Assembly (NCBI GenBank): GCA_965277435.1
Contig: OZ255821.1
Span: 2,976,001 to 3,040,000 of the forward strand
Direction of reading: 5' to 3'
Length of the DNA stretch: 64,000 nt
DNA from: Bog-105 sp965277435
GTDB taxonomy: Bacteria > Acidobacteriota > Terriglobia > Bryobacterales > Bryobacteraceae
The position numbers and the translations under genes were made by a program. The notes below the pieces were generated by a model that saw nothing but the letters and a program-made list of their open reading frames with translations, was not told the DNA's origin and made no database searches. This document shows, piece by piece, positions 7,736 to 16,025 of the stretch (its first letter is position 1; every line of letters begins with the position of its first letter).

Positions 7736-9117
7736 GAAATCGCTTCTACGCTGTCCATCAAAGCGAACAATCCTTCGGCAAACGTGGGGTGAATATAGAT
7801 TGCGCCCTTCAACAGCGTGTACGGCTTGTCCGCCCAAATCAGAGTGCTGATGATCTGCACCGTTTCGTCACCAGCGCTCGACAGAAAGGCCGCTCCGAGC
7901 ACCTTATCGGTCTCCGCATCCACTACGATCTTCATTAATCCAGCCGTTTCGTCACGCTCTCGTGCCCGCGCTACGCTCGACATCGGCGCCTTACCCACCT
8001 TTAACTTCTTGCCTTGCGTCCGCGCTTCCTTTTCCGTGGCTCCGACACGTCCCAACGCAGGATCAGTAAACACTGCATACGGCACCACGCGCGTCTTCGT
8101 GCTTAGATTCGCCCCTTCGTACAAATTCCCATAAATGATTTGATAATCGTTGTACGAAATGTGAGTGAATGCCGGTCCGCCTTTTACATCACCGATCGCC
8201 CAGATGTCCGGGGCGCTTGTCTCGAGCCGTTCGTTCACCTCGATGTAACCCTTGTCATCGGTTTTTACGCCAGCCTTTTCCAGATCAAGATCTTTCGTCG
8301 CGGGCGTACGTCCGACGGCCACCAGCAAGTGCGAGCCCGTCGCGGTTGTGCTTCCTTTTTCACCTTCCATCGTCAGTTCAATTGAATTGCCCTGCCGCTT
8401 CACCTTGCTTGCTTTCTTGCCGAGTTCAAACTTCAAGCCCTCGCTTTCGAGAACCTTCTGTAGCTCGGCCGCTACATCTTCATCCTCATGCGGCAGAATC
8501 TGCTCGTTATGCTCGACCACCGTAACGTTGCTGCCGAAACGCCGGAACATCTGCCCAAACTCCAGCCCAATATAACTGCCCCCCAGAATCAGCAGGTGCT
8601 TCGGCACCTCTTGTAATTCCAGAATGTTCACGTTGGTCAAATACGGCACCTCATGAATGCCTTCAATCGGAGGAACCGTGGCCGTCGATCCGGTATCGAT
8701 GAAAACCTTTTTGCCTGTGAGCGTCTCCGCGCCTACTTGAATGGTCTTTGCCCCGGTAAATCGCGCCCGCCCCCGATAGAGATGTGGTTCTTTGTCTCCA
8801 TCGACCACTTTTTCCCAACCCGTCCGTCCCGCCAGCACAGTCTTCTGTTTTCGCTGTAGCACCACCGACATGTCTACGCTGACGTTGCTCGCCCTCACTC
8901 CCCAGCGCGCCGCGTTTCTTGCATAGTGCGCTACTTGGGCACTCGCCACCATCGTCTTCGTGGGCGTACATCCTGTGTTTATGCACGATCCGCCAAGATC
9001 ATTGGATTCAATCAGCGCTACCCGTTCGCAGCGCTTTGCCAATTGCTGGCCTAGCGGATTCCCGCCCTGGCCCGAGCCGATGATGATCGCGTCATACTGC
9101 ACAGTGTTGTTAGTCAT
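7732..9117 (-). CDS. FAD-dependent disulfide oxidoreductase (mercuric reductase / dihydrolipoyl dehydrogenase family)
   Basis: A 461-residue cytosolic flavoprotein. FAD-binding GSGQGG near residues 14-19, the redox-active pair Cys45-Cys50 in GGSCINTGCTPTK, a second Rossmann motif in LILGGSYIGLEF, the FAD motif IWAIGD, and a C-terminal IHPTFAEG with the active-site His. It lacks the N-terminal heavy-metal domain and the C-terminal vicinal cysteines of true MerA, so a mercury function is unlikely; it resembles RclA-like and MerA-like orphans. There are no merR or lipoamide-complex genes beside it. It ends convergently with the sugar operon, overlapping by 4 nt, and is divergent from the aldo/keto reductase pair. 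Confidence 0.85.
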   Translation of the reverse strand: MTNNTVQYDAIIIGSGQGGNPLGQQLAKRCERVALIESNDLGGSCINTGCTPTKTMVASAQVAHYARNAARWGVRASNVSVDMSVVLQRKQKTVLAGRTGWEKVVDGDKEPHLYRGRARFTGAKTIQVGAETLTGKKVFIDTGSTATVPPIEGIHEVPYLTNVNILELQEVPKHLLILGGSYIGLEFGQMFRRFGSNVTVVEHNEQILPHEDEDVAAELQKVLESEGLKFELGKKASKVKRQGNSIELTMEGEKGSTTATGSHLLVAVGRTPATKDLDLEKAGVKTDDKGYIEVNERLETSAPDIWAIGDVKGGPAFTHISYNDYQIIYGNLYEGANLSTKTRVVPYAVFTDPALGRVGATEKEARTQGKKLKVGKAPMSSVARARERDETAGLMKIVVDAETDKVLGAAFLSSAGDETVQIISTLIWADKPYTLLKGAIYIHPTFAEGLFALMDSVEAIS

Positions 9118-9209
9118 AAAAATTTACCGAGCGCTCGCTTAAGTTACCTCGTCGTTCTACCTGCTCGCGAAACTTTGTTCGTTACTCCTAAGTCACATTC
9201 TAGAAGCCC

Positions 9210-10190
9210 ATGGCAAACGGCATCCCTCAAAGGCAATTCGGAAAAACCGGTGTTCAGATCTCCGCCCTTGGTCTCGGCGGCCACCACCTCGGCGACGCTG
9301 CCGACCAGAAAACCGCCGAAGAGATCGTAGCGCGTGCTGTTGATGGAGGTGTGACCTTCTTCGACAACTGCTGGGAGTACCATCGCGGTAAATCCGAAGT
9401 CTGGATGGGCGCTGCCCTCAAAGGTAAACGCCAGAAGGTCTTTCTCATGACCAAGGTCTGCACCCACGGGCGTGATAAGGATATTGCTCTCCGCATGCTC
9501 GAAGAGTCTCTCAATCGCCTGCAGACCGATCACCTCGACCTCTGGCAGATACACGGTGTCTCTTTTGAAACCGATCCGGAGCGCTTCATTCGCCCCAACG
9601 GCGCGGCCGAAGCGCTGGTCCAAGCGAAGAAAGAGGGCAAAATCCGCTTCACCGGATTCACCGGCCATAAAGATCCAAAATTACATCTCGCCATGCTCAA
9701 CACCGGTTTTCCTTTCGATGCCGTGCAGATGCCGCTGAATCCTTTTGACCGCAATTTCCGTAGCTTCGAAACACTAGTGCTGCCCGAACTCGTCAAGCGC
9801 GGAATCGCCCCACTCGGCATGAAGCCCATGAACGGAGCCGGCCCCGCTATCAAGAAGGGTGTCTATTCCGCCGACGAACTGCTCCGCTACGCGATGAGTC
9901 TGCCGGTTGCGACCACTATCACGGGCATGGACAAGCTCGATGTGGTCGATCAGAATTTGCGCATCGCCCAAGGCTTCGAGCCCCTTGCCGGCGAAGAGAT
10001 GGCCGCCCTCAGTGAGCGCAGCGTGCAGTACGCCGATGGGCGGTTCGAAGCCTATAAGGTTTCTTTGAAGTACGACAATCCCGAAGCCCGCCTCGCCAAT
10101 AACTTTCCTCTTGATATGCAGCAAAAGGAAGTAAAAGAAATGATGCACGCGGTCGATAACACGGGAAAGCCTTTTGCTCCTGCCCAGTGA
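9210..10190 (+). CDS. Aldo/keto reductase (cytosolic member of a tandem pair)
   Basis: NADPH-dependent carbonyl reductase of the AKR fold, 326 aa. The catalytic tetrad is visible: Asp52 and Tyr57 in FFDNCWEYH, Lys82 in LMTKVCTHGRD, His115 in LWQIHGVS. There is no signal peptide. It starts at an ATG 92 bp from the divergent oxidoreductase and is followed after one base by a paralogue of the same length and motif order, which points to tandem duplication. Physiological substrate cannot be read from sequence. Confidence 0.85.
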   Translation: MANGIPQRQFGKTGVQISALGLGGHHLGDAADQKTAEEIVARAVDGGVTFFDNCWEYHRGKSEVWMGAALKGKRQKVFLMTKVCTHGRDKDIALRMLEESLNRLQTDHLDLWQIHGVSFETDPERFIRPNGAAEALVQAKKEGKIRFTGFTGHKDPKLHLAMLNTGFPFDAVQMPLNPFDRNFRSFETLVLPELVKRGIAPLGMKPMNGAGPAIKKGVYSADELLRYAMSLPVATTITGMDKLDVVDQNLRIAQGFEPLAGEEMAALSERSVQYADGRFEAYKVSLKYDNPEARLANNFPLDMQQKEVKEMMHAVDNTGKPFAPAQ

Positions 10191-10191
10191 T

Positions 10192-11199
10192 ATGTCCAAT
10201 TCCATTAATACTCGTCGCAAATTTATGCAGAATACGGCCTTAGTTGGAGTAGCCGGTGCGCTGGCCCGCGCCGCCAATGGACAAGTTCCGAAACGCCCAT
10301 TCGGCAAAGACGGCCCCGAGGTTTCCATCCTCGGTGTCGGCGGCTTTCACCTCGGCTCCGCGGAAAGCCAAGATGCCGCCAAAACCATTGTGCAGCAGGC
10401 GCTCGATGCCGGCATAAACTTCTTCGACAATGCCTGGGAGTATCACGACGGCCAAAGTGAAGAGTGGCTCGGCTACGCCCTTGGAAACCGTCGTAAAGAA
10501 GCCGTCCTGATGACGAAAGTCTGCACCCACGGCCGTGATAAATCCGTTGCGATGCAAATGCTCGAAGAGTCTCTCCGCCGCCTGAAGACCGATCACTTAG
10601 ACGTGTGGCAAATTCATGAAGTCGTTTACGACAACGATCCCGACATGATTTTTAAACCGAATGGCGCGGCCGAAGCTTTACTCGAAGCGAAAAAACAGGG
10701 TAAAGTCCGGCTGATCGGTTTCACCGGACACAAAGACCCTTCCATTCACCTCAAAATGCTCTCGCACGGTTTCCCCTTCGATACCGTGCAAATGCCGCTC
10801 AATGCCTTCGACGCCACCTTCCGCAGCTTCGAGCAACACGTCCTGCCCGAAGCCCGCAAACAAAATATCGCCGTGCTCGGCATGAAAAGCCTCGGTGGCA
10901 GCGGCGAAATGGTCAAGCTAGGCGCCATCACTCCCGCAAATGCCTTGCGCTACGCCATGAGTCTTCCGGTCGCCACCACGATCTGCGGCATGGAATCGCT
11001 CGAAGTCTTAAAGCAGAACCTCGAGATTTTGCAATTCTTCACGCCGATGTCCGACAACGAACTCACAAGCTTGCGCGAACGATGCCACGCCGAAGCTGCG
11101 AACGGTCACCTCGAACTCTTCAAGACATCCACCAAGTACGACGGTAAGATCGGCCGCGAGCAGCACGGTTATCCAACCAGCGAAGAATTACCCGCCTGA
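10192..11199 (+). CDS. Aldo/keto reductase with Tat-like signal (second member of the pair)
   Basis: 335 aa, a clear paralogue of the preceding gene: Asp79 and Tyr84 in FFDNAWEYH, Lys109 in LMTKVCTHGRD, His142 in VWQIHEV. It differs by an N-terminal extension with a twin-arginine motif (TRRKFMQ, residues 7-13) followed by a hydrophobic stretch ending in alanines, the layout of a Tat signal peptide. If exported it would have to fold with its nicotinamide cofactor in the cytoplasm, which is what Tat permits. I use the ATG at 10192, one base after the upstream TGA; an in-frame TTG at 10174 would overlap the first gene. The two genes are almost certainly one transcript. Confidence 0.85.
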   Translation: MSNSINTRRKFMQNTALVGVAGALARAANGQVPKRPFGKDGPEVSILGVGGFHLGSAESQDAAKTIVQQALDAGINFFDNAWEYHDGQSEEWLGYALGNRRKEAVLMTKVCTHGRDKSVAMQMLEESLRRLKTDHLDVWQIHEVVYDNDPDMIFKPNGAAEALLEAKKQGKVRLIGFTGHKDPSIHLKMLSHGFPFDTVQMPLNAFDATFRSFEQHVLPEARKQNIAVLGMKSLGGSGEMVKLGAITPANALRYAMSLPVATTICGMESLEVLKQNLEILQFFTPMSDNELTSLRERCHAEAANGHLELFKTSTKYDGKIGREQHGYPTSEELPA

Positions 11200-11273
11200 C
11201 TGTAACCCTGCTCTCTATTCGATTCGTCTCATCGTCATCTCCTTCTTTGTATCTTTGTCAGTGAGGCAAGTGA

Positions 11274-14200
11274 ATGTGGATCGTCCATCTCGCGCTCAGG
11301 CGCCCGTATACGTTCGTGGTGTTCTCTGTGCTCATTTTGATCCTCGGCGCGCTCGCTGCCGTCGTAACGCCCAAAGATATTTTCCCGAACATTGACATCC
11401 CGGTCGTGAGTGTCGTCTGGACCTACGCCGGCCTCAGTCCCGACGACATGGAAAAGCGCATCGTAACCGTTTGCGAGCGTGCCATGACCACCACCGTGAA
11501 TGACATCGAGCACATGCAATCGGAGTCCTACACCGGCGTTTCCGTGATCCGCGTTTTCTTCCAGCCGAAGGTCAAAGTCGAACTCGCTGTCGCACAAATT
11601 ACCGCCATCGTTCAAACTATCCTGCGCGTTCTCCCGCCCGGCACCTTCCCGCCCAACATCCTCAAATACGACGCTTCCAGTGTTCCGATTCTGCAGCTTG
11701 GCTTGTCCGGAGAAGGTCTCACCGAGCAGGACCTCTACGATCTTGGCCTCAACTTCATTCGTACCCGCCTGGCCACCGTGCAAGGAGCCTCAGTCCCTCT
11801 TCCCTACGGCGGAAAATCACGCCAGATCATGGTCGATCTCGACCCCGATGCCCTCTATGCCAAGCACCTTTCGCCCGTTGACATATCGAGTGCTCTGGGT
11901 GCTCAAAATCTGATTCTGCCGGCCGGAACCGCCCGCGTGGGTAATGTCGAATATCTCGTCAAAACGAACAGCAGTCCGCCCGTCGTCTCGGCCTTGAATG
12001 ACTTGCCAGTTCATGCCGCCAATGGCGCCGTTGTTTTTATGAAAGATGTCGCGCAGGTCCGCAATGGCTTTGCCGTTCAAACCAACGTCGTGCGCGAAAA
12101 CGGGCGCCGCTCCTCATTCCTGAGCGTCCTTAAGAACGGTCAAGCCTCCACTCTCGACATCGTGAACGGCGTTCGAAAGGCCTTGCCCCGAGTAAAAGCC
12201 GATCTGCCGCCCAACCTGCAGATCACGCCGCTGTTCGATCAATCTGTCTTCGTCCGCTCCTCCATCAACGAAGTCTTGCGCGAGGCCGGCATCGCCGCGT
12301 TCCTTACGGCACTCATGATCTTGCTATTTCTCGGTAGCTGGCGTAGCACGCTCATCGTCTGCGTCTCCATTCCTCTCTCCATTCTGACTTCGATCTGCAT
12401 ACTCGCCGCCTTAGGACAGACCATCAACGTCATGACTCTCGGCGGCCTGGCACTTGCCGTCGGCATATTGGTCGACGACGCCACCGTCGAGCTCGAGAAC
12501 ACCCATCGCAACCTCGAAACTCCTCACCTATCGCTGGTGCACGCCATACTCGACAGCGCCAGTCAGGTCGCCGCGCCCGCTCTTGTCTCTACGCTCTCCA
12601 TCTGCATCGTCTTTACGCCCGTGCTGCTTCTCACCGGCGCTGCCAAATACCTCTTCACTCCACTGGCCATGGCGGTCGTCTTCGCCATGCTGGCTTCGTA
12701 TTTTCTATCGCGCACCCTGGTGCCCACCATGATGCATTACCTCCTGCCCGCCGAGGTCTCGCTCTATCAGCATGAGGAAGGACAACCGGAATCCAAAGAA
12801 GCACAGAACTGGGTCTGGCACATCCACGCCCGCTTCGACAAGAACTTCGAGAAGCTACGCCACCGCTACCGCGGCTGGCTCGATTGGAGCTTGCATCATC
12901 GCGCTATCGTGCTTGTGCTATTCGCCGTCTTCGTGGTGGGTTCTTCGCTCCTCACCCTCGCCATAGGCCGCGACTTCTTCCCCTACGTCGATTCCGGTCA
13001 AATGAAATTGCACGTCCTCCCTCCCGAAGGCACTCGCATCGAACAATCCGAGATGATTTTCGCGAACATCGAAGCCGAAATCCGCAGGCTTCTTCCGGCC
13101 GATCGCATCGACATGATTCTCGACGATATTGGTCTTCCCAACGGCGGCGTCAACCTGGCCTTCGGCAACAACGACACCATCAGCAACTCCGACGGCGACA
13201 TTCAGGTATCTCTCAAACCCGGCGAACGCAAAACATTGGAGTTTACTCGACAGCTCCGTTCCGGTCTCACTCAAAAATTCCCCGAAGAGACCTTCTTCTT
13301 CACTCCCGCCAACATCACGAACCAGATTCTCGATTTCGGTTTGCCTGCGCCTATCGATCTCCAGGTGGTCGGTCGCAATCCGAAACAGAACTATGCGATT
13401 GCACAGGAACTCTTACGCAAGGTGCAGTCCATCCCCGGTGTCGTCGACGCCCATATTCATCAGCAGATCTCCTATCCGACTGTCCAGGTGAACGTCGATC
13501 GCGCCAAAGCAGAGCAGCTAGGTTTACGTCAGACCGACATCGCCAGCAGCATGTTGATCTCGCTGTCGGGCACCAGCCAGACCGCTCCTAATCAGTGGCT
13601 AAACCCGCAAAACGGCGTCAACTATCAGGTCGTTGTGCAAAGCCCCATCTACCGCGTAAACTCTTTCGATGCTCTGCGCCGCACGCCTGTAACCGCCCAG
13701 AACGGTAACAACAGTCAGTTGCTCGGCAATCTCGCCACCTTGAAGCGCGACGTTTCGACCATTGTCGTCGACCACTACAACATCCAGCCAACCTTCGATA
13801 TCTACGCCGATGTCGATAAGCGTGATCTCGGTGGCGTTGCCGATCAACTTCATAAAATAATCAAAAGCACCACCAAGCTCCCAAGCGGCACGTTTCTCGA
13901 ATTGAAGGGCGAAGTCACCACCATGGAGGAGTCCTTCTCGCGCCTCGAACTTGGCATCGCGTGCGCCGTCATTATCGTTTATTTGTTAATGGCAGTAAAC
14001 TTTCAGAGTTGGATCGACCCGCTCATTATCTTGATGGCTCTTCCGGGCGCATTCTCCGGCATTCTATGGATGCTTTATCTCACGCGAACCACCTTTAATG
14101 TGCCTTCGCTGATGGGTTCCATCATGACCATCGGTGTCGCTACCGCTAACTCGATTCTGCTGGTAGTCTTTGCCAACGATCAACGCGCCCACGAGAAAAA

Positions 14201-14483
14201 CGAACTCGATGCCGCTCTCTCGGCCGGCTACATCCGGCTGCGTCCCGTCTGCATGACCGCGCTTGCCATGATCCTCGGTATGTTGCCGATGGCGCTTGCC
14301 TTCGGCGAAGGCGGGGAACAAAATGCTCCGCTGGGTCGCGCCGTGATTGGTGGTCTGCTGGTTGCCACGCTGAGCACTCTATTCATCGTTCCCATCATGT
14401 ATTCCTTACTGCGCAAGAAAGCGCCTATCGACTTCGACGAAAGGATCGATAAGGAGTACAAAGGGGAATGGCAGCCCTCCTGA
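11274..14483 (+). CDS. RND-family efflux pump, inner-membrane permease (AcrB/CzcA-type)
   Basis: A 1069-residue proton-driven exporter that works with a periplasmic adaptor and a TolC channel. The N-terminal transmembrane helix (about residues 10-30), the large periplasmic loop, the central helical block with VGILVDDATVELEN (the Asp-Asp proton-relay pair at about residue 400), and a second porter domain followed by the C-terminal helices are all present. Typical RND length. Orientation and order (permease, adaptor, channel) are the common tripartite operon, with 3 nt between permease and adaptor. No local regulator is found. Substrate (drug, metal or lipid) cannot be inferred; the absence of metal-binding-rich loops slightly favours organic substrates. 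Confidence 0.92.
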   Translation: MWIVHLALRRPYTFVVFSVLILILGALAAVVTPKDIFPNIDIPVVSVVWTYAGLSPDDMEKRIVTVCERAMTTTVNDIEHMQSESYTGVSVIRVFFQPKVKVELAVAQITAIVQTILRVLPPGTFPPNILKYDASSVPILQLGLSGEGLTEQDLYDLGLNFIRTRLATVQGASVPLPYGGKSRQIMVDLDPDALYAKHLSPVDISSALGAQNLILPAGTARVGNVEYLVKTNSSPPVVSALNDLPVHAANGAVVFMKDVAQVRNGFAVQTNVVRENGRRSSFLSVLKNGQASTLDIVNGVRKALPRVKADLPPNLQITPLFDQSVFVRSSINEVLREAGIAAFLTALMILLFLGSWRSTLIVCVSIPLSILTSICILAALGQTINVMTLGGLALAVGILVDDATVELENTHRNLETPHLSLVHAILDSASQVAAPALVSTLSICIVFTPVLLLTGAAKYLFTPLAMAVVFAMLASYFLSRTLVPTMMHYLLPAEVSLYQHEEGQPESKEAQNWVWHIHARFDKNFEKLRHRYRGWLDWSLHHRAIVLVLFAVFVVGSSLLTLAIGRDFFPYVDSGQMKLHVLPPEGTRIEQSEMIFANIEAEIRRLLPADRIDMILDDIGLPNGGVNLAFGNNDTISNSDGDIQVSLKPGERKTLEFTRQLRSGLTQKFPEETFFFTPANITNQILDFGLPAPIDLQVVGRNPKQNYAIAQELLRKVQSIPGVVDAHIHQQISYPTVQVNVDRAKAEQLGLRQTDIASSMLISLSGTSQTAPNQWLNPQNGVNYQVVVQSPIYRVNSFDALRRTPVTAQNGNNSQLLGNLATLKRDVSTIVVDHYNIQPTFDIYADVDKRDLGGVADQLHKIIKSTTKLPSGTFLELKGEVTTMEESFSRLELGIACAVIIVYLLMAVNFQSWIDPLIILMALPGAFSGILWMLYLTRTTFNVPSLMGSIMTIGVATANSILLVVFANDQRAHEKNELDAALSAGYIRLRPVCMTALAMILGMLPMALAFGEGGEQNAPLGRAVIGGLLVATLSTLFIVPIMYSLLRKKAPIDFDERIDKEYKGEWQPS

Positions 14484-14486
14484 TCC

Positions 14487-16025
14487 ATGGCGATTACTAA
14501 CGAACCCCTGGCGGATGTGCCGGATAAGCCCCAGCCTGCACCCGTTGACCCTGAAGATCGCTCCCGTCAACACCAGCACAAGCATTCCCCTCTATACTGG
14601 GCGATGTTCGTTATGTTGCTGCTGGTCGCAGCCGTTCTCATCTTCTTTTTCAGCTGGCTTCCCCGCCATCGCCAGCAGCAGGAGATCAACCAGAAAGCGA
14701 AAAACGAAGCCAGCCAAGTGCCTCGCGTGCAGGTGGTCAAAATCGCGCGCGCCACTTCCCAAAGTGAATTGCTCGTCCCCGGCACCACGCAATCGTTTAC
14801 TGAGGCCAACATCTATGCCCGCTCTTCCGGCTATCTCTCAAAAAGGCTTGTCGATATCGGCGATCATGTCCACGCGGGCCAATTGCTGGCCATCATCGAC
14901 GCTCCCGACCTAGATAAACAGGTAGCCCAGGCCCGCTCTAGTCTTCGCCAGAGTCAGTCCGCCCTCGCTCAAGTCGAGGCCCAGCTTCATCTCGCTTCCC
15001 TCACCTGGGACCGTTATAAAGTTCTCGTCGCCAAAGGCGTCTTCTCTCGCCAGGATGGCGATAACCAGGAAGCGAACTACCGGGTCGCGGAAGCCAACGT
15101 ACGTGCTGCCGAGAGCACCGTGCAAGCCAACCGCGATAGCCTCGAACGCCTGGTTGTCTTGCAGGAATATGAGCGCGTGACTGCGCCCTTCAACGGAGTT
15201 GTCACCGCCCGCAATGTGGATCTCGGCACCCTGATCACAGCGCAAGGCACAGGCGTGTCGAGTTCATCGGCGACTCTCCCCGGCACTACCCAAGCGGGTG
15301 CTGAGGCCAACAACGCCGGCTCGTCCGGCAACGTCTCCTCCTCCACCTCGCCCGCCACGGGCGGCTCGCAAGGCGGCGCGCTTTTCACCATTGCCGATAC
15401 CAGCATCTTCCGCGTTCTCGTTTCTGTCCCGGAAGCCTACAGCTCGATCGTGCATGTTGGCCAGAACGCCGATCTCTCTTTCCAGGAAGTGCCCGGCGAA
15501 AACTTCGTTGGCCACGTGACTCGCACCGCCTCCTCCATTGATCAAAACACCCGCACGTTGCTTGTCGAAGTTCAGGTGCGCAATCACCGCAATCTCCTCA
15601 TGTCGGGCATGTATGTGCAAGTCAATCTCATCCAGTCAAAAAACGTGGCGCCCGTCCTTGTCCCGGGCGAGGCCGTAGTGATTCGCAACGGCCAGAACCA
15701 GGTCGCGCTCGTCCAGAACAATGTCGTTCACTTCAAATCAGTCTCACTGGGCCGCGATTATGGCGACGAGTCGGAAGTTACCGGCGGCCTCAATCCCGGT
15801 GATGTAGTGGCTTTGAACGTGTCGGACGAAGTCAGCGAAGGCGCCAAAATACAAGCTGAATTTTCCCAGAACAAATCCAAAACAGCCGCCGCGCCCGCCC
15901 CCAAATCCGCTCCAAACGAAGGACAATACGGCAATCAGAATCTCACCAACCAGGGTCAGCAGAACTCCGCCGGAAAGCCCAAATCAGGCGGCACGTCTGG
16001 CAAACAACCCTCAGGTAAGCAATGA
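14487..16025 (+). CDS. RND efflux periplasmic adaptor (membrane fusion protein)
   Basis: A 512-residue adaptor bridging the permease at 11274 and the channel at 16022. An inner-membrane anchor lies at about residues 34-55, followed by lipoyl/beta-barrel motifs (ANIYARSSGYLSKRLVDIGD) and a coiled-coil hairpin. Two features are unusual: a low-complexity Gly/Ser/Thr/Asn insertion (about residues 255-290) in the second lipoyl/barrel region, and a long Gln/Asn/Ser/Lys-rich tail (about the last 55 residues). Its stop overlaps the start of the channel gene by 4 nt (ATGA), so translation is coupled. Confidence 0.9.
   Translation: MAITNEPLADVPDKPQPAPVDPEDRSRQHQHKHSPLYWAMFVMLLLVAAVLIFFFSWLPRHRQQQEINQKAKNEASQVPRVQVVKIARATSQSELLVPGTTQSFTEANIYARSSGYLSKRLVDIGDHVHAGQLLAIIDAPDLDKQVAQARSSLRQSQSALAQVEAQLHLASLTWDRYKVLVAKGVFSRQDGDNQEANYRVAEANVRAAESTVQANRDSLERLVVLQEYERVTAPFNGVVTARNVDLGTLITAQGTGVSSSSATLPGTTQAGAEANNAGSSGNVSSSTSPATGGSQGGALFTIADTSIFRVLVSVPEAYSSIVHVGQNADLSFQEVPGENFVGHVTRTASSIDQNTRTLLVEVQVRNHRNLLMSGMYVQVNLIQSKNVAPVLVPGEAVVIRNGQNQVALVQNNVVHFKSVSLGRDYGDESEVTGGLNPGDVVALNVSDEVSEGAKIQAEFSQNKSKTAAAPAPKSAPNEGQYGNQNLTNQGQQNSAGKPKSGGTSGKQPSGKQ

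Noticed and set aside
7732..9117. Calling the flavoprotein a mercuric reductase
   Set aside because: The C-terminal cysteine pair and heavy-metal domain needed for mercury reduction are absent and no mer genes are nearby.
9128..9137. CGAGCGCTCG palindrome before the oxidoreductase start
   Set aside because: Ten-base GC palindromes occur often by chance at this GC content, and no second copy or regulator supports a role.
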